This document shows, one piece after another, positions 46,172 to 60,200 of a DNA stretch of 64,000 nt. Position 1 is the first letter of the stretch. Each line of letters opens with the position of its first letter. A program made the position numbers and the translations under genes. The notes under the pieces were generated by a model. It was not told the DNA's origin, did no database searches, and saw only the letters and a program-made list of their open reading frames with translations. Source of the stretch: Theristus sp. LFF4_11 (lineage: Eukaryota > Nematoda > Chromadorea > Monhysterida > Xyalidae); NCBI GenBank assembly GCA_030248135.1, contig JASANC010005831.1:1-64000 (forward strand), written 5' to 3'.

Positions 46172-47212
46172 AATATTATCTAAAAATGCGTGAGACGCAT
46201 ATAAAAGGAGGAATATGGCCTTGTGTAAGCAGTGAAAGACTTGGCTCGACAACGCTTTTCAAGTATCTGATGTGGTACACACGGATAAAAGTACATAAGA
46301 GTCATATTTTTGCGCCGTTTATTTATGATTTCGGTTGCACATGGCAACCCTCGTACTTTGTATTGTAGACAAATGACCTTTCACATTTGCGGATTTCGGG
46401 CATTTAGCGACCACTAAAACTACTAAAATAACAATCAGACTTTAGCTCGCTGACACTGGTTTGTTCAGGACAAATTGTATCGCAGAAGCATTGCGCAACG
46501 CAAGGTCTCCTGTGGCAAAGGCAATGACTCACGGGACAGACGGTTTATCCTGCCACACTAGTTGAAGGTGACACCGGTAAAAAAGGTGAAAATCAACGGA
46601 AGACAACTCCTTTTTGTCACTGGTGCTGGTGTGTACACAGCGGTGCGTACGTTAACAACAACGAAAAAGCTACATGCAACAATGTTTTGCAATCTCTAAT
46701 TTTTCTGTTTTTGCACAGAATTTACAGAATTTCCCACATGGCGTGATTTTAGATTAAATCGAAGAGAACAATTAAAAAATAACTTCAAAGTTTTACGCTT
46801 TTCAGCAAAACGAAAACGAAAACGAAAACTTTCGGATTCGCTGCCCTCCGGGGATATAGCGACCGCAGGCCACCGAAACCGAAATCGGGCTAAGATCACT
46901 GGTGCCCCCAGGACAGAGCGGGGCTTAGAGGCTGCCCCCTCACATGCCGAGGGTATTGGTTCCACGGGATGGTGAGCCGTCCATTCCCCAATCCCACCGG
47001 AGTTTGGTACCTTCGGGTTTCCGGAATCGGTGGGGGGCGTGCTTCAAAAAACAAACAAACAAACGCGGCGCAAAAATATGACCCTTATGTACTTGTATCC
47101 GTGTGTACCACATCAGATACTTGAAAAGCGTTGTCGAGCCAAGTCTTTCACTGCTTACACAAGGCCATATTCCTCCTTTTATATGCGTCTCACGCATTTT
47201 TAGATAATATTC
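46172..47212. mobile_element. long-TIR element of about 1 kb
   Basis: Arms 46172-46325 and 47065-47212 are inverted repeats of about 145 bp beginning AATATTATCTAAAAATGCGT. The interior at 46805-47045 contains a GC-rich block ending, on the minus strand, in a (GTTTTC)n tail, which looks like a SINE insertion. No transposase frame. Confidence 0.65.
46805..47045 (-). mobile_element. SINE-like insertion with (GTTTTC)n tail
   Basis: Read on the minus strand, about 220 bp of GC-rich sequence ends in four GTTTTC-type hexamers. I could not identify clear tRNA A and B boxes or target duplications, so class membership rests on the tail and composition. Confidence 0.3.
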
Positions 47213-47289
47213 TGACTTTTACATAAGCCCCGAAGGTCGGACCAAAATCACAATTCGTTGGTCACACATTCTTCTAAACCCCGGACAAC

Positions 47290-49380
47290 TCAGGTTTTTC
47301 ATTTTTCGTTTTTAGGCCGATTTCTCCTATGCCATTTCTACGGCCGATTCCCCAAAATCGTCACGATTCAGTACCTAGAATCGCTCACAAAAGAAAAACT
47401 GACCCAAAAGCCGTGATCGGCGTAATGAATTACCATGGAAAACACCGTTTTCTTGTTTTTCATTTCTGGACCGGTTTCGCTAAATTCCACGGCCGATTCA
47501 CCATAAATCGTCACGATTCAGTATCTAGAGTTGCTCATACAAGAAAACTAACCCAAAATCCGTGATCAGCACATTGAATTACCCTGGAAAAACCGTTTTC
47601 TCGTTTTTCATTTCTGGACCGATTTCGCCAATTTCCACGGCCGATTCGCCCGAAATCGTCACGATTCAGCATCTAGAGTTGCTCGCGTAAGAAAACTAAC
47701 CCAAAATTCGTGATCAGCGCATTGAATTACCCTGGAAAACACCCTTTTCTTGTTTTTCGTTTCTGGACCGATTTCGCCAACTTCCACGGCCGATTCGCCC
47801 GAAATCGTCACGATTCAGCATCTAGAGTTGCTCACGTAAGAAAACTAACCCAAAATTCGTGATCAGCGCATTGAATTACCCTGGAAAACACCCTTTTCTT
47901 GTTTTTCGTTTCTGGACCGATTTCGCCAATTTCCACGGCCGATTCGCCCGAAATCGTCACGATTCAGCATCTAGAGTTGCTCGCGTAAGAAAACTAACCC
48001 AAAATTCGTGATCAGCGCATTGAATTACCCTGGAAAACACCCTTTTCATGTTTTTCGTTTCTGGACCGATTTCGCCAACTTCCACGGCCGATTCGCCCGA
48101 AATCGTCACGATTCAGCATCTAGAGTTGCTCACGTAAGAAAACTAACCCAAAATTCGTGATCAGCGCATTGAATTACCCTGGAAAACACCCTTTTCTTGT
48201 TTTTCGTTTCTGGACCGATTTCGCCAACTTCCACGGCCGATTCGCCCGAAATCGTCACGATTCAGCATCTAGAGTTGCTCACGTAAGAAAACTAACCCAA
48301 AATCCGTGATCAGCGCATTGAATTACCCTGGAAAACACGCTTTTCTTGTTTTTCGTTTCTGGACCGATTTCGCCAACTTCCACGCCCGATTCGCCCGAAA
48401 TCGTCACGATTCAGCGTCTAGAGTTGCTCACGTAAGAAAACTAACCCAAAATCCGTGATCAGCACATTGAATTACCCTGGAAAAACCGTTTTCTCGTTTT
48501 TCGTTCCTGGACCAATTTCGCCAACTTCCACGGCCGATTCGCCCGAAATCGTCACGATTCAGCATCTAGAGTTGCTCACGTAAGAAAACTAACCCAAAAT
48601 TCGTGATCAGCGCATTGAATTACCCTGGAAAACACCCTTTTCTTGTTTTTCGTTTCTGGACCGATTTCGCCAACTTCCACGGCCGATTCGCCCGAAATCG
48701 TCACGATTCAGCATCTAGAGTTGCTCACGTAAGAAAACTAACCCAAAATCCGTGATCAGCGCATTGAATTACCCTGGAAAACACGCTTTTCTTGTTTTTC
48801 GTTTCTGGACCGATTTCGCCAACTTCCACGCCCGATTCGCCCGAAATCGTCACGATTCAGCGTCTAGAGTTGCTCACGTAAGAAAACTAACCCAAAATTC
48901 GTGATCAGCGCATTGAATTACCCTGGAAAACACCCTTTTCTTGTTTTTCGTTTCTGGACCGATTTCGCCAACTTCCACGGCCGATTCGCCCGAAATCGTC
49001 ACGATTCAGCATCTAGAGTTGCTCACGTAAGAAAACTAACCCAAAATTCGTGATCAGCGCATTGAATTACCCTGGAAAACACCCTTTTCTTGTTTTTCGT
49101 TTCTGGACCGATTTCGCCAATTTCCACGGCCGATTCGCCCGAAATCGTCACGATTCAGCATCTAGAGTTGCTCGCGTAAGAAAACTAACCCAAAATTCGT
49201 GATCAGCGCATTGAATTACCCTGGAAAACACCCTTTTCATGTTTTTCGTTTCTGGACCGATTTCGCCAACTTCCACGGCCGATTCGCCCGAAATCGTCAC
49301 GATTCAGCATCTAGAGTTGCTCACGTAAGAAAACTATCCCAAAATCCGTGATCAGCGTATTGAATTCCTACGGACTAAAC
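47290..49380. repeat. 149-bp satellite array, about 14 units
   Basis: Tandem copies with a constant 149-bp period (for example ATCTAGAGTT at 47671, 47820, 47969 and 48118). Most units are over 95 percent identical. Sequence variants recur in blocks, which implies segmental duplication inside the array. The first units at the left are more diverged. No open frame is conserved. Confidence 0.95.
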
Positions 49381-49399
49381 ATTTCTGCTATTTTTCGTA

Positions 49400-49960
49400 G
49401 CTCAGACAAAATTTGTAAGACTGAAAAATGATACCCAGTCAAAATGCTACGAATTTTCAAAAAATGCACAATTTTGACCCAAAAAATGCCCGGGCAAAAA
49501 AATAAACAAAATTTTCAAAATCTACGGATGAATTTACCCGAGGAAAAATTCTTGTTCAACTGTGAAAGTGTCCCAGCTAAAAATTGAAAGGGCGAACACT
49601 TAAAACCAGGTGACAACCCTGCCAACTTTCAAAAAAGCCCAATATTTACCCCAAAAAAAGGTCGGGGCAAAAAATTAACTCATTTTTCCAAATCTACGGA
49701 TGAAATTACCCTAGGAAACATTTTTCTTCAACTGTGAAAGTGTCCCAGCTAAAAATTGAAAGGGCGAACACTTGAAACCCGGTGAAAACGCTGCGAACTT
49801 TCAAAAATGCCCAAATTTTTACCCAAAAAAGTGGTCGGGGCAAAAAATTAACCCATTTTTCCAAATCTACGGATGAAATTACCCCAGGAAACATTCTTGC
49901 TAGACTGTGAACGTGTCGCAGGTAAAAACTGAAAGCGCGAACACATGTTGATTACATACC
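49400..49960. repeat. second tandem repeat, about 175-bp unit, three copies
   Basis: Units share ACTGTGAAAGTGTCCCAGCT, a GGGCGAACACTT block and a GGTCGGGGCAAAAAA block. The repeat directly follows the 149-bp satellite. Confidence 0.7.
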
Positions 49961-50239
49961 AGAAAAAAAAAGAGATAGAAAAATAAGTAACACTGTTTTC
50001 AGAATAGGTTTTTCGTGTCTACAGCGTATGAAAAGTAGTCGGAAAAAAATTTTTTCGCGGCTCCAAGCACAACTTTGGGTGTTCGTTTCGTGTGCACAGA
50101 ACCAAGTTTGTGGCTTATACTATGCTCGCTGGAGGAAGCGAGCAAATTTGAAAAACGCGCGCGAGAGGATAACGGCTCATATAATGCGTGATGCGCTGTC
50201 CGCTCGCTGACGCTCGCTCGCGCATCCGCATGATAGTCA

Positions 50240-50393
50240 CAGTCTAACTCGGAATTACAGAAAATCAGCGTAGTCGTTGGTGATCACGTGATGCATGCTT
50301 TCTGTGCAAACCATACTCCGCCCCCACAGCAATTTCTGCTGATTCGTGATCGCCAACCAATCAGCTGATTCCCTATAATTTAGAGTTCGGCTG
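50240..50393. mobile_element. short palindromic MITE, CAGTC(G/T)AACTC family
   Basis: 154 bp related to 37054-37216. The shared centre includes ATGCATGCTTTCTGTGCAAA, and the right end includes the ACCAATCAGCTGATTCC block also found in 34991-35811. Confidence 0.7.
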
Positions 50394-50669
50394 TACAATG
50401 TCACAGAAAAATTGGAATAAATTGGGAAAATTATTTGAACAGCAAATCACAACTTTTGAGCACTAAAAACAGAAACACAACGACGACGGCGACAGCAACG
50501 ACAACGACCTCGTCGTCGACAAACGGAAGGAGGGCACGGGGGTCAGTAAAAATTTTGATGGTGGGTTGACAGCTGAAAGGTGATGCTGAAACTCAAGATT
50601 CCACCCTATCAAGATCTGAACAAAAAACATGAACTTCACAGGAAAAACGACGAACGTTCCTAATCTCCG

Positions 50670-50783
50670 TTTTATAAGTCCTTTTCTTACTTATAAGGGC
50701 GTCACACAAAATTCCACTTTTTTCAACACTTTTTGATTTTTTTCAAATTTATATAATGGGGCCTTATATGCAAGACTTTACGG
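50670..50783. mobile_element. partial CCGTAAAG-terminus MITE
   Basis: Contains the right inverted end (CTTATATGCAAGACTTTACGG) and part of the interior of the element at 5140-5400. The left terminus is missing. Confidence 0.6.
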
Positions 50784-51274
50784 TATTCATAGTCCATAAC
50801 ATTCGCTATACCAACTGAAGTATATTTTCAGAACAGAAGGTTTATCACCATGTTGTTTATATTCCGCTAATCGGGATGGGCTTCAAACAGACGACATCTG
50901 CAAAACACTGTCTGCATTTGCTGTCTGCTTCAAAGATCAATAAACAGACTTCTGGCTTTTAAACATTTAAAAAAATTGATGCGGACGGAATGAATGACTA
51001 GAACACAACACCTGCATAATATCATAAGAAGATTTGTTTGTTGATAAAATCAGTTTTTTTTCGACGTTTAGAGCAGAGCCATATGGCGTACCAGAAAATG
51101 CTTGCGCTTGAATGCTATAACCATTTCATTTATTTAGTTTAAAAATTTTAGTGAGAAGGTATTGAAAACAACGCCAACAACGTATCATGACGTCACCTAC
51201 TGGCACACACATGTGCTCTGGGTATCGTCATTGTTTATGCTTTCACATCGCCTTTTTTCGCTTCCATGCTAGTC

Positions 51275-54200
51275 TCACTGCACTGCGTCGCGCAGAAAAA
51301 ACGCTGTTCCGGCGATCAACCACTTTGCCGATTCTTTATCACACGGCACTTGAACGTTGAAGACAAGCTGCTCACGGCTTTGGTTGTAATAGACGGGCAA
51401 CGTCACTGAGTTCGTGAACGCATCAGGTGTGCTCTGTAAAGTTTTGTTTCTGTTCAGAACGTTCACTGGTTCAGGAAAGCTGCATGCGCTCACCTCGTGC
51501 AGCCAGGCGATGGTGAGCATGGGCGCTGCGTGCACTGGCGGCGAATTGTGCGTCGCTTCACGCAGGGTGTTGCCATCGAACAGAGCTCCTTCTATTTGCA
51601 GGCCCACCAAGCGCACGCTCACCGATGCACCCGCAATTCGTGCGTTGTTCCAGTACGAGGCGACACGCAGACTGTCGATGCTCGTCTTCATTTGCCTGCA
51701 CATTCGCATCAGCATTTTGCATCTATTTCACATTGTTCGCGCAAAACACGCCATCAGAGTCGCACCTCGCCGTGTGCTGACGGAATGCATTCAAAAACGT
51801 AGCAGGGCGAAACAGTTCGGACAAGTCCAGCGGTTCTCCGGACGAGAGCAGCGTGTCAGTGAGTGCCTTCTCTGCCCACCGTTGCACCGCAAGCGCACGA
51901 TGCATCAGCAACGTTATGTAACTCAACGGCTCAGACGGGCCCTCCCACAAACGTAGCCATTCCTCAGGAGTCTGCACAGTCAAACTCAAACTATAGACAG
52001 TCAGCTGATTCGCTGCAAGCCCCGCCCCGCGCATTGAGTCTTGGGACCAAAATAAAAGATTAGTTAACGAAACAACCAAGTTGTGAGATTGAAAAACAGC
52101 AATTCGCAAAAGCCCACTTTGTGACGCATGAGTGACTGAGCCAGTTTACGGGTAGCGAGCGTCAGCACCGCAGTTCCACGGATTGCACGACTGAGTGCTG
52201 CTAAATGCTGGTGCACTGTCTGCAAAACGGGATATAAAAAGCTCAAAATTGATTGGTTAAACAGTTGCTATCACAAGCACACAAAAAATGTTGACAAATT
52301 TGTTTGAGTGACTGGTGGAACAGATTGACGTTGCTGACCTGAACCAAAGCAACGGCATTGCATCTTTCGAGCAGTGCAAACACGTTCACTGGATTTATAC
52401 TTTCGTCAGTGGATTCATTTGGCATTGCAATTGATTCTGTGTGTAGTTGACGGCCCTGCAACAACATCATAAACACAACATCAGAACACCATTGACGTTT
52501 TGTGCCACAAACTTGGTTCAATCTCTTCCACGTGTCCAACAACGGTTTCAACGCCTTGGTCCACAGTTCACGATCAAACTCGCTCACTGAAACTTCCGCC
52601 GTCCGTAACTGAAGCAAGGACATGTAAATGCTAACAAAGAATTTTGTTGAGTAAGTGCTAAGTAAGCAATTTAGTGGTAAGCCAAGAAATAAGCAATAAG
52701 CAATAATGTTTTTTAATGTTTCTTTTGTAACCAGTGCGACCATGCGCGCACCTGTCTGAGTTGTGCGAGCACCCGTTTTGCCGCAATCATTTCCCAGCTG
52801 CGAGTAATGTTTGCCGGTAATCCGAATGCTTTCGGCGGGTCTTCGTCAGACATTGACTCAATGACGTTCAAAAATGCCTGAAGTAATACAGTAGCCCCAT
52901 GCGAACTGTCTGAAATGTACGAAAAGCGCCATACCTCGTAGCTGGCCACCGGTGGCAACTGGACGTTGTCGGCAATTTGCAACTTTGACCTGCCACCGGG
53001 CGTCAGCAGATCGTCATTGAATAGATGCGTCAGGTAAGCGAGCAAAACGCGCATGTCAAACTCGTTGTCTATACGGCCTCCATAGATTGCGTTTCCCATC
53101 AAACCACGCACATAATCCCACTGAACTGTTGTACCTTTCAATCAGAAATAACAATGGTGAAATTCACAGTAATTTCTTGTTACAAGAAATGCTTCAAGCG
53201 ACAAACGAATGTTGACGTGAGACCGTGTGTTTTTGATGTTTCGCCAAACAATCCATCAATGACGTGATAGCCCGCTCGAATGTCCGAGTAGTTGAACTCG
53301 TAAAATTTCGACCATCCCTGTGGAATGAAGGCACGTCGTTCCTGGCAAACTGCGTGGAACCAAGCCAACGTGAACAGCGACTGGCACCGCTGCACGCTGC
53401 GCCCACGCTCGACGGTGCTGCTGCCCCACCCGGCGTACGTGCGCAGAAGGTTGCGTTTTATGCCAGGCGGCGATTCGTACGCAACCTGAAACAGTTCACC
53501 GATTTCTTAAGAACACTGCTGCGAATGTGAGATTACAACAATTGATGTTTAACAAACACAGTAGAGCTTTTTTACTTTCAGACAATTCTGCAAGAGCAGC
53601 ACCGGAAATTTTACGTGATGCTCTGTTGTAAGCCACAGACGAAAGTTGTCATGCGGTTGCAGTGTTTCCAGTTCCTGGAAAGTTCCACAAAAGCGTTTTA
53701 CAGAAAGAATCAATGTGAAACTAAAGACAGAAAACAACTTTTTGCAATTCGGACAGCCACGCGACGACGAGATGCAAGTTTTTCAAACAGAGCCACTCGC
53801 CGGACGCAGCACAGCGACGCAGCAGCTGCACGGCCAAAGGCTGCTGGCCCTGGCCCATCGGCACCTGGTGGTACTGTCTGGCGCCTACTGTCGCGTTCGC
53901 AGCTTCCTCCAGCTCTTCCGACGGGTCATAGCCAGCAGTCGTTATCAGCAACACAGGGTTCACACACCGCGTTTCTTTGGCAAGCGCAGCAAAATCAAGT
54001 GATGACGGGGAGAGGCTAGGTACTCCTAGAAATCCAGATTGTGCTCGTTTCAACTCAGTAACTCTATTTTTCTAAATAAAACAGCGTTCATCACAAAAAT
54101 TTGGAATGACACACACAATGACACTATGACACAAAGAAAAATGACACAATGACACACCCAAAGCCCTTTCAGTAAACAGCTCCATGGCTGAGTGCAGTCG

Positions 54201-57200
54201 ATCGGGTCGAATCGCTTGGATGACCAGTAATTTTTGAAACGAGCTCACTTTTTGATCCAAAACTGACGGAAATTGTTGCTCACATTGGGTTTTGGAACGG
54301 AACTCTGACCAAACACTTGTTTCATCAAGCCGCAATGTGTTGTAGAGAGACGGAAAATTAGTCTGAATTCACAGAAAGATTTTTTGTATGATCTTTTGTG
54401 TTGGTCCCGATACTCAATGCGCGCATAGACAGGCAAACAGTTTCATGCATGACGCGGTAATTCAAAATTGGCAAAGTGATCCGAGTCCCCTTAATAGGGC
54501 AGAGTCACTTGCGCGATTTTGAAATGCCGCATAAACACTGAAACTAGTTTCCTTTCAACGTCTGCGTATGCAATGAGTCGCAGATTCTAAAAATTGATAA
54601 TATTTTCGGATGAATCACATAATGTTTCATATCAACTAGCACTCACTCGAAGGGCAGCTGTTGCTGGCTTTTGCTCATCGTCAATCCAAGTTGGCAAGCC
54701 GGATGTGTTGATGTTTTCGCTGCCGATTTCACGTGCAATCAAACCAACAAACGTTTCCCATTCCTAAATCAACAAAGGATCACATGGCAGACAACTGAAC
54801 AATGTTTTAAAATCTATTAAGCTGTTGAACGTGCAAAAACGTTTGTAGTTCAGCTTTACTTGAGATTATGTACCACTAACATGTTCTTTGAACAATGCCG
54901 GAAACATGCCGTGCACCATGTGCATGCCAAACATCAATCGATCAACTTTGTACAGAGATCGGCTGACATAATCGAAAATCAGCCGCTGCAAACCAATACC
55001 GAGTGACTTTATTGCAAAGTCACTTGTTGCAGCATTTCCTTCCTGAAATCAGTTGTGATTGAAAAATTTGCTGTTTACATGAGTAAAAAACAATTTTTTT
55101 CGACCCTTGTCAACCTTGGTTTGTTTCAATGTGCGCTCAAACAACATCGTTATTGCAGACAAACTGAACCGGTACATGTGATTGATTTGATTCAGTTCTT
55201 TTAAAATGAAGTACAATCTGCTGCCCGTATCGGCCAACGGCAAGTAGATGTTTCGTTCCTGAAAAGTAGATGACATTGTAAGTTTTAAAGTTTAAAAACG
55301 CCAGGTCTGTGCTGGTTTGTATTCATTTTAAACGACTGGTAAGAGCGATATTCTCCTGATTAACGTCATTTAATGTACGTTCGTCAACACTGTTTTCTCA
55401 GCTCAGAACACATTTGTACCACTCAACAGACGTCTGTAAAAACCTGCGTCTCATAAGTGCACCAATCATCATTATTCTAAAAACACTACCACCAGCCTGT
55501 TCAAGAGATTTTTGCAAGGTTTCAGATTCTGCGAGTGACTTGACGACCATTTCTGCGTTTTCTTTTGCTTTGTTCAGTGAATCTAGTAATTCTTTGTTTT
55601 CAAGTAAATTGCCGCTTGAATCAGCCAGTTGATCAAGTAGATTCTGCTCCAGATGATCCAGTTCAATTTTCATTGTTTCCTCGTTTCGTAACAGTTCTTT
55701 GTTTCGTGCTTCAAGTTCTGGTTTTTCATGCTGTATCGCAAACGCAAGCAGCTGCAAAACAACATGAGCTAGCTGAAATGATTCATTTGTCTGCTTGTTT
55801 TTCATTTTACTTTGTCGCGAACCTGAGAAGTCAGTCCGGACCGAGTGATGGTAAAATTCACTTGGTTCACAATCGCAGCACCGTCGGGGGGCAAACGCAA
55901 GCTTGCATCTTGTGTGCAAAGGTATAGCTGGAAATCTTCGTTGTAATCGACTGCTTTTTCCCCAATTTGAACAACGTATCGAGGACCTAAAAAGCTATGC
56001 CATACGCGACCAAGAATTTGCTTCGTTGGTTCTCACACTGGACTGGAACATCAACAGCCAACTCCAATGCATTTGCGTTGAGCCAAAAATTTTTCGGACA
56101 TTTTACGCATGTATCAAAACAACTGTGTAATTCTCTTTTGGTACATGCTGAATTACTCTTGCATTTTTTCTGAAGCGAAACGTTTTTTCCCAAACGAAAT
56201 GCGAAATGCGTTTTACCGTGACTGAAGCGGTCTCCTCTTAACAACGCATACATCGATGGCTCCAGTTTCGTTACTCCTGACACAATCAATGTTTTACCAA
56301 ATCGAACGGCGAGTTCAAGTTGCGTTGTGAAATTCGCATCCTGAACCGATGATTTTTTCTCAACATTTTTATTATCACACCTGTTTATAAAAGATATCAA
56401 CACACAAACCATTTGGTTAACAATTTCTACTTTTTGAGATTTGGTATGGTTTTTCAGCCACTGTATAGCACGCGATGATGGATCGACAATTAGCGGTATC
56501 TGTTGCGACTGGAAAAAGACAACTGCTGGCAATCATTAAAATGTGAATCAAAAAGTCAGCTTCTATAAACGGAAACTTCATCAAAACACAAACTTTTAAC
56601 AGCGCGCTTACGTTCAGAATGATGACTGCGTTGTCCATTGAAAGTGCGTCATCGGGAAGCTGCTCTGTTTTCCATTGAAGTTGCTCCGTTTCCGAGCTCA
56701 GCATTCTGCATTTAATGGATGAATTTCGCCATTTTAAAAAACTTGTGAACTGCGTGACGTTTCGCAGAAAACCAACTTCCTCAAGCTGAATTCACTGTGG
56801 CCGACGATCGTAGTCCAATCGTTCAGACAACTCTGGCGATCTTCTTCCGTAGCGGAGCCAAGAAGCGTGATGTAGGCAGCAGCTAACAATGCAAGTGTCG
56901 GCAAATTATCCAACGACTGCTTCAGCTCAGTCATCTGCAAATTTTAAATTTAAACGAACCACCGCACCAACTTTTCTATTACGGATCACCGTTTCAGTAA
57001 TTCTGCGTTGTTTACCTGATCATTCCATCGTTTGTATTCGCCCTCGAGTCGATTGACCAACGTCGATGCAACACTGATTGTTTCCTGCTCTTTGTCAAGG
57101 TCGATTTTAATTTGTGTCGCCTCTTTTGTGAACTGCTCGAAACGCGCGCGCAAGTCAGCAACCTGTGTATATTGAATGGAAACATATACAAAAACTAAAA

Positions 57201-60200
57201 AACTGTAAAAACTGTGTTCCCGACGCTCACTTTTTCGTCGACTGATTTTAGTCCTTTGCTCAATTTGTCCATTTGCTTCTCGGCTTTTTGTAAATTTCTG
57301 AAAAGCGTGTCAGAAACATAAGAAAAGGTCGGCTAAAACTCCCAAAAGCACTGCTTGTTTTGCTTACTTTTGCAACGCTGCTTTTTCGTTTTCTAAGGGT
57401 GCGATTTTTTCAATGATTTCTGAATACTGAAGATTAGCTTTGATCCACGATACGAGTGGTGCTGCTACCACAGAAGCACGTTTTACGTTCTGAAATTCAA
57501 GCACATTTTCGTCGACGCGATTGCAAGAACAGAACGAACTGTGGATTAACTCAGTGTGTTCAGTTCTGCGAACTCGCCTTTGGTTCGAAAGATTCTGATT
57601 TCTTTTTCATCAGCTGTGCAACCTTTTTCCGCGTTTCAGGAGTAATTCGTCGTGCATCAAAGTTTATGATTTCTTCTTTCACGCCACTTTTAGAAAGAAA
57701 ACTGAAAGATTTACAGTTTTTAACAACTGGTGGCGACTTCCAAAATTTCCCTGTAATCCCAGAAACTGCGAAGCATAACGCACGTGCGCATGCTCTGCCA
57801 AGAGCTGTCATAGATGCCCATGAACAGCAGCACTGCCTCCAGAATGTCCCTTATTATGTCCGGCGGCATTCGCAGAGAACGAATTTCGCTCAGCGTGCTC
57901 GGCTGGATTTGGCTGACGGCTGCCTTTGCTTCCTCGATTAGTGGTTCAACCTGAACAAGTTCGTCCACAGCAGATTTTTCAAGTTGCCGTTTAACTAGAC
58001 GTCTGCAATGCGCATACGGCACGGCACGTCACGTCACGTCACGTCACGTCACGTCACGTGTTTTAGTATACTACCGTTCATACATGACGTCTGCAATGCG
58101 CATACGTCACGCACGTCACGTCACGTCACGTGTTTAGCATACTACCGTTCATACATGACGTCTGCAATGCGCATACGTCACGTCACGTCACGTCACGTCA
58201 CGTCACGTCACGTCACGTGTTTTAGTATACTACCGTTCATACATGACGTCTGCAATGCGCATACGTCACGCACGTCACGTCACGTCACGTCACGTCACGT
58301 CACGTCACGTCACGTCACGTCACGTCACGTCACGTGTTTAGCATACTACCGTTCATACATGACGTCTGCAAGGCGCATACGGCACGTCACGTCACGTCAC
58401 GTCACGTGTTTTAGTATACTACCGTTCATACATGACGTCTGCAATGCGCATACGTCACGCACGTCACGTCACGTCACGTCACGTCACGTCACGTCACGTC
58501 ACGTGTTTAGCATACTACCGTTCATACATGACGTCTGCAAGGCGCATACGGCACGTCACGTCACGTCACGTCACGTCACGTGTTTTAGCATACTACCGCT
58601 CTGCAGACCAATGCATTGCATACCACCGTTATACCTGACGTTGACGTACGTTCACATATACGGCTGAATACGTCAGATATAAACAGGCGTTAAGGGTTGT
58701 TCATTGACGTACCTCAGCCAGCTGCTTTTCAATCACTTTCTTTTGTTGTTCTATTCGACGATTTTCTTTTTCAACATCTTCTTTCAAAACCATCATTTCG
58801 TCTTTTTGGTCACCAGCAGCCTGCGCATACACATGGTATACAGTGGCGGTTTCAACCAGCAGTGTACAGGTTTGGTGGCTATAGTCAACATGAAACTTTC
58901 CAAAATTTGAAACTCACTGTCATGCTAGACGTAATGGCACCAAGCGCTTTATCAGCCTCCGCTTGTTTTTCGGCCAGAAGTTTGCTCTTGCGTGCCGCGG
59001 CCTCTTTTAATTTTGCAACCATTTCCCGTGCTTCGTTCAATTTTGAGACACCGGCCTAAAAAATAGTTAATTTTTGTAATTTGGTTGCTGTGTGATAAAA
59101 CTTGCATTTTTAAGCACGCAAAGAAAATCCACCCTGTACTGCATCCTGCGCTGCAAACTGCACTACATTTTGCACTGCATCCAGCACTGAACCTTTCAAA
59201 GACGACGGAAACTGGCTGACTGTATTTTTTAAAGATGCAGTGCAGGATGCATTACTGGAGGTTTTGCAGAGCAGGATGCAGTACAGGTTGCATTTTTCTG
59301 CACATACAGTTTCAGCATTTCAGTAACATGAAAGACGTTTTCGAATCACCTGAAGCCGCTTGTAGCGTGCATTTGTTTTGCTTTTCTTTTCCAAATAAAT
59401 TTTCTGATATGTTCGAAGTAGCGTGAAGAACTTGAGCGGAGACACATCTTGACCACGGGCTTTGTCGTAAACTGCAGCAAATGCTTTCAGCAACGCATCA
59501 CCACCGGTGACCGGCCGTTTTTCCATTTTTCCCATGTTTGACAGCACAGCTCGTGGTATCTAAACGTTTTTGTGGGTGTTTTTCAATTACTCAAATCAAT
59601 TTTATTTTGCAATTTGCATGTGATATATACCTGTATTAATGTTTCCCTTGTAAACGCTGTGTTCCATATGACGGCACATTCTTTGAACAGCGACGGATTT
59701 GCGTTGCAGCGCATCGCAAAATCTGGATGCTCTTTGTCCATTATTAGCACGATATGCAAGTTGGCTTTAATCCCTGTGATACGGAAGGAAAAGTTACAGT
59801 ACGACACAAAATACAAAAAAATATAAAAATATAAAAAACTGTAATTATAGCAAAAAGTTTTGCAAATTGATGATAGAAAACCAAAGATGCTAACTAACGT
59901 TTAGCAAAATAAGAGTAAATCGTTCCAGTGTGTGAATCCTGGGAGGCCTGTTCGCGTAGCGGGTTCAACAATGGCTCCAATTCTTCTACTTTGTATAGTC
60001 CCGGTGCCTCTCCGGCGGCTAGTAGACTGTTGATCAGCTCAAGATATTGTTCATCAACCAGCTGAAAATCTTCGATGATCAAAACGACTTGTTCACCATC
60101 TATTCCAGCCAGCTGCGAGACCTGAAAAGAATAATTTGACCATCAAAATTTCAAATAACAACTATGGGTGTACGTATATGTGATCCCCCGATGAGCACAG

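Noticed and set aside
47290..49380. Hammerhead cores in the 149-bp satellites
   Set aside because: Neither strand of either 149-bp unit contains CTGANGA followed by a stem and GAAA.
57951..58018. Extension of the dynein exon upstream through [18 protein letters not shown]
   Set aside because: It is an open frame, but the acceptor there gives the wrong phase. Using TTCAG before 57950 keeps phase and restores the family's [13 protein letters not shown] continuity.
58008..58667. 219-codon plus-strand ORF of (TSRHV) repeats
   Set aside because: Translation of the (CGTCA)n repeat inside a DYNC2H1 intron.
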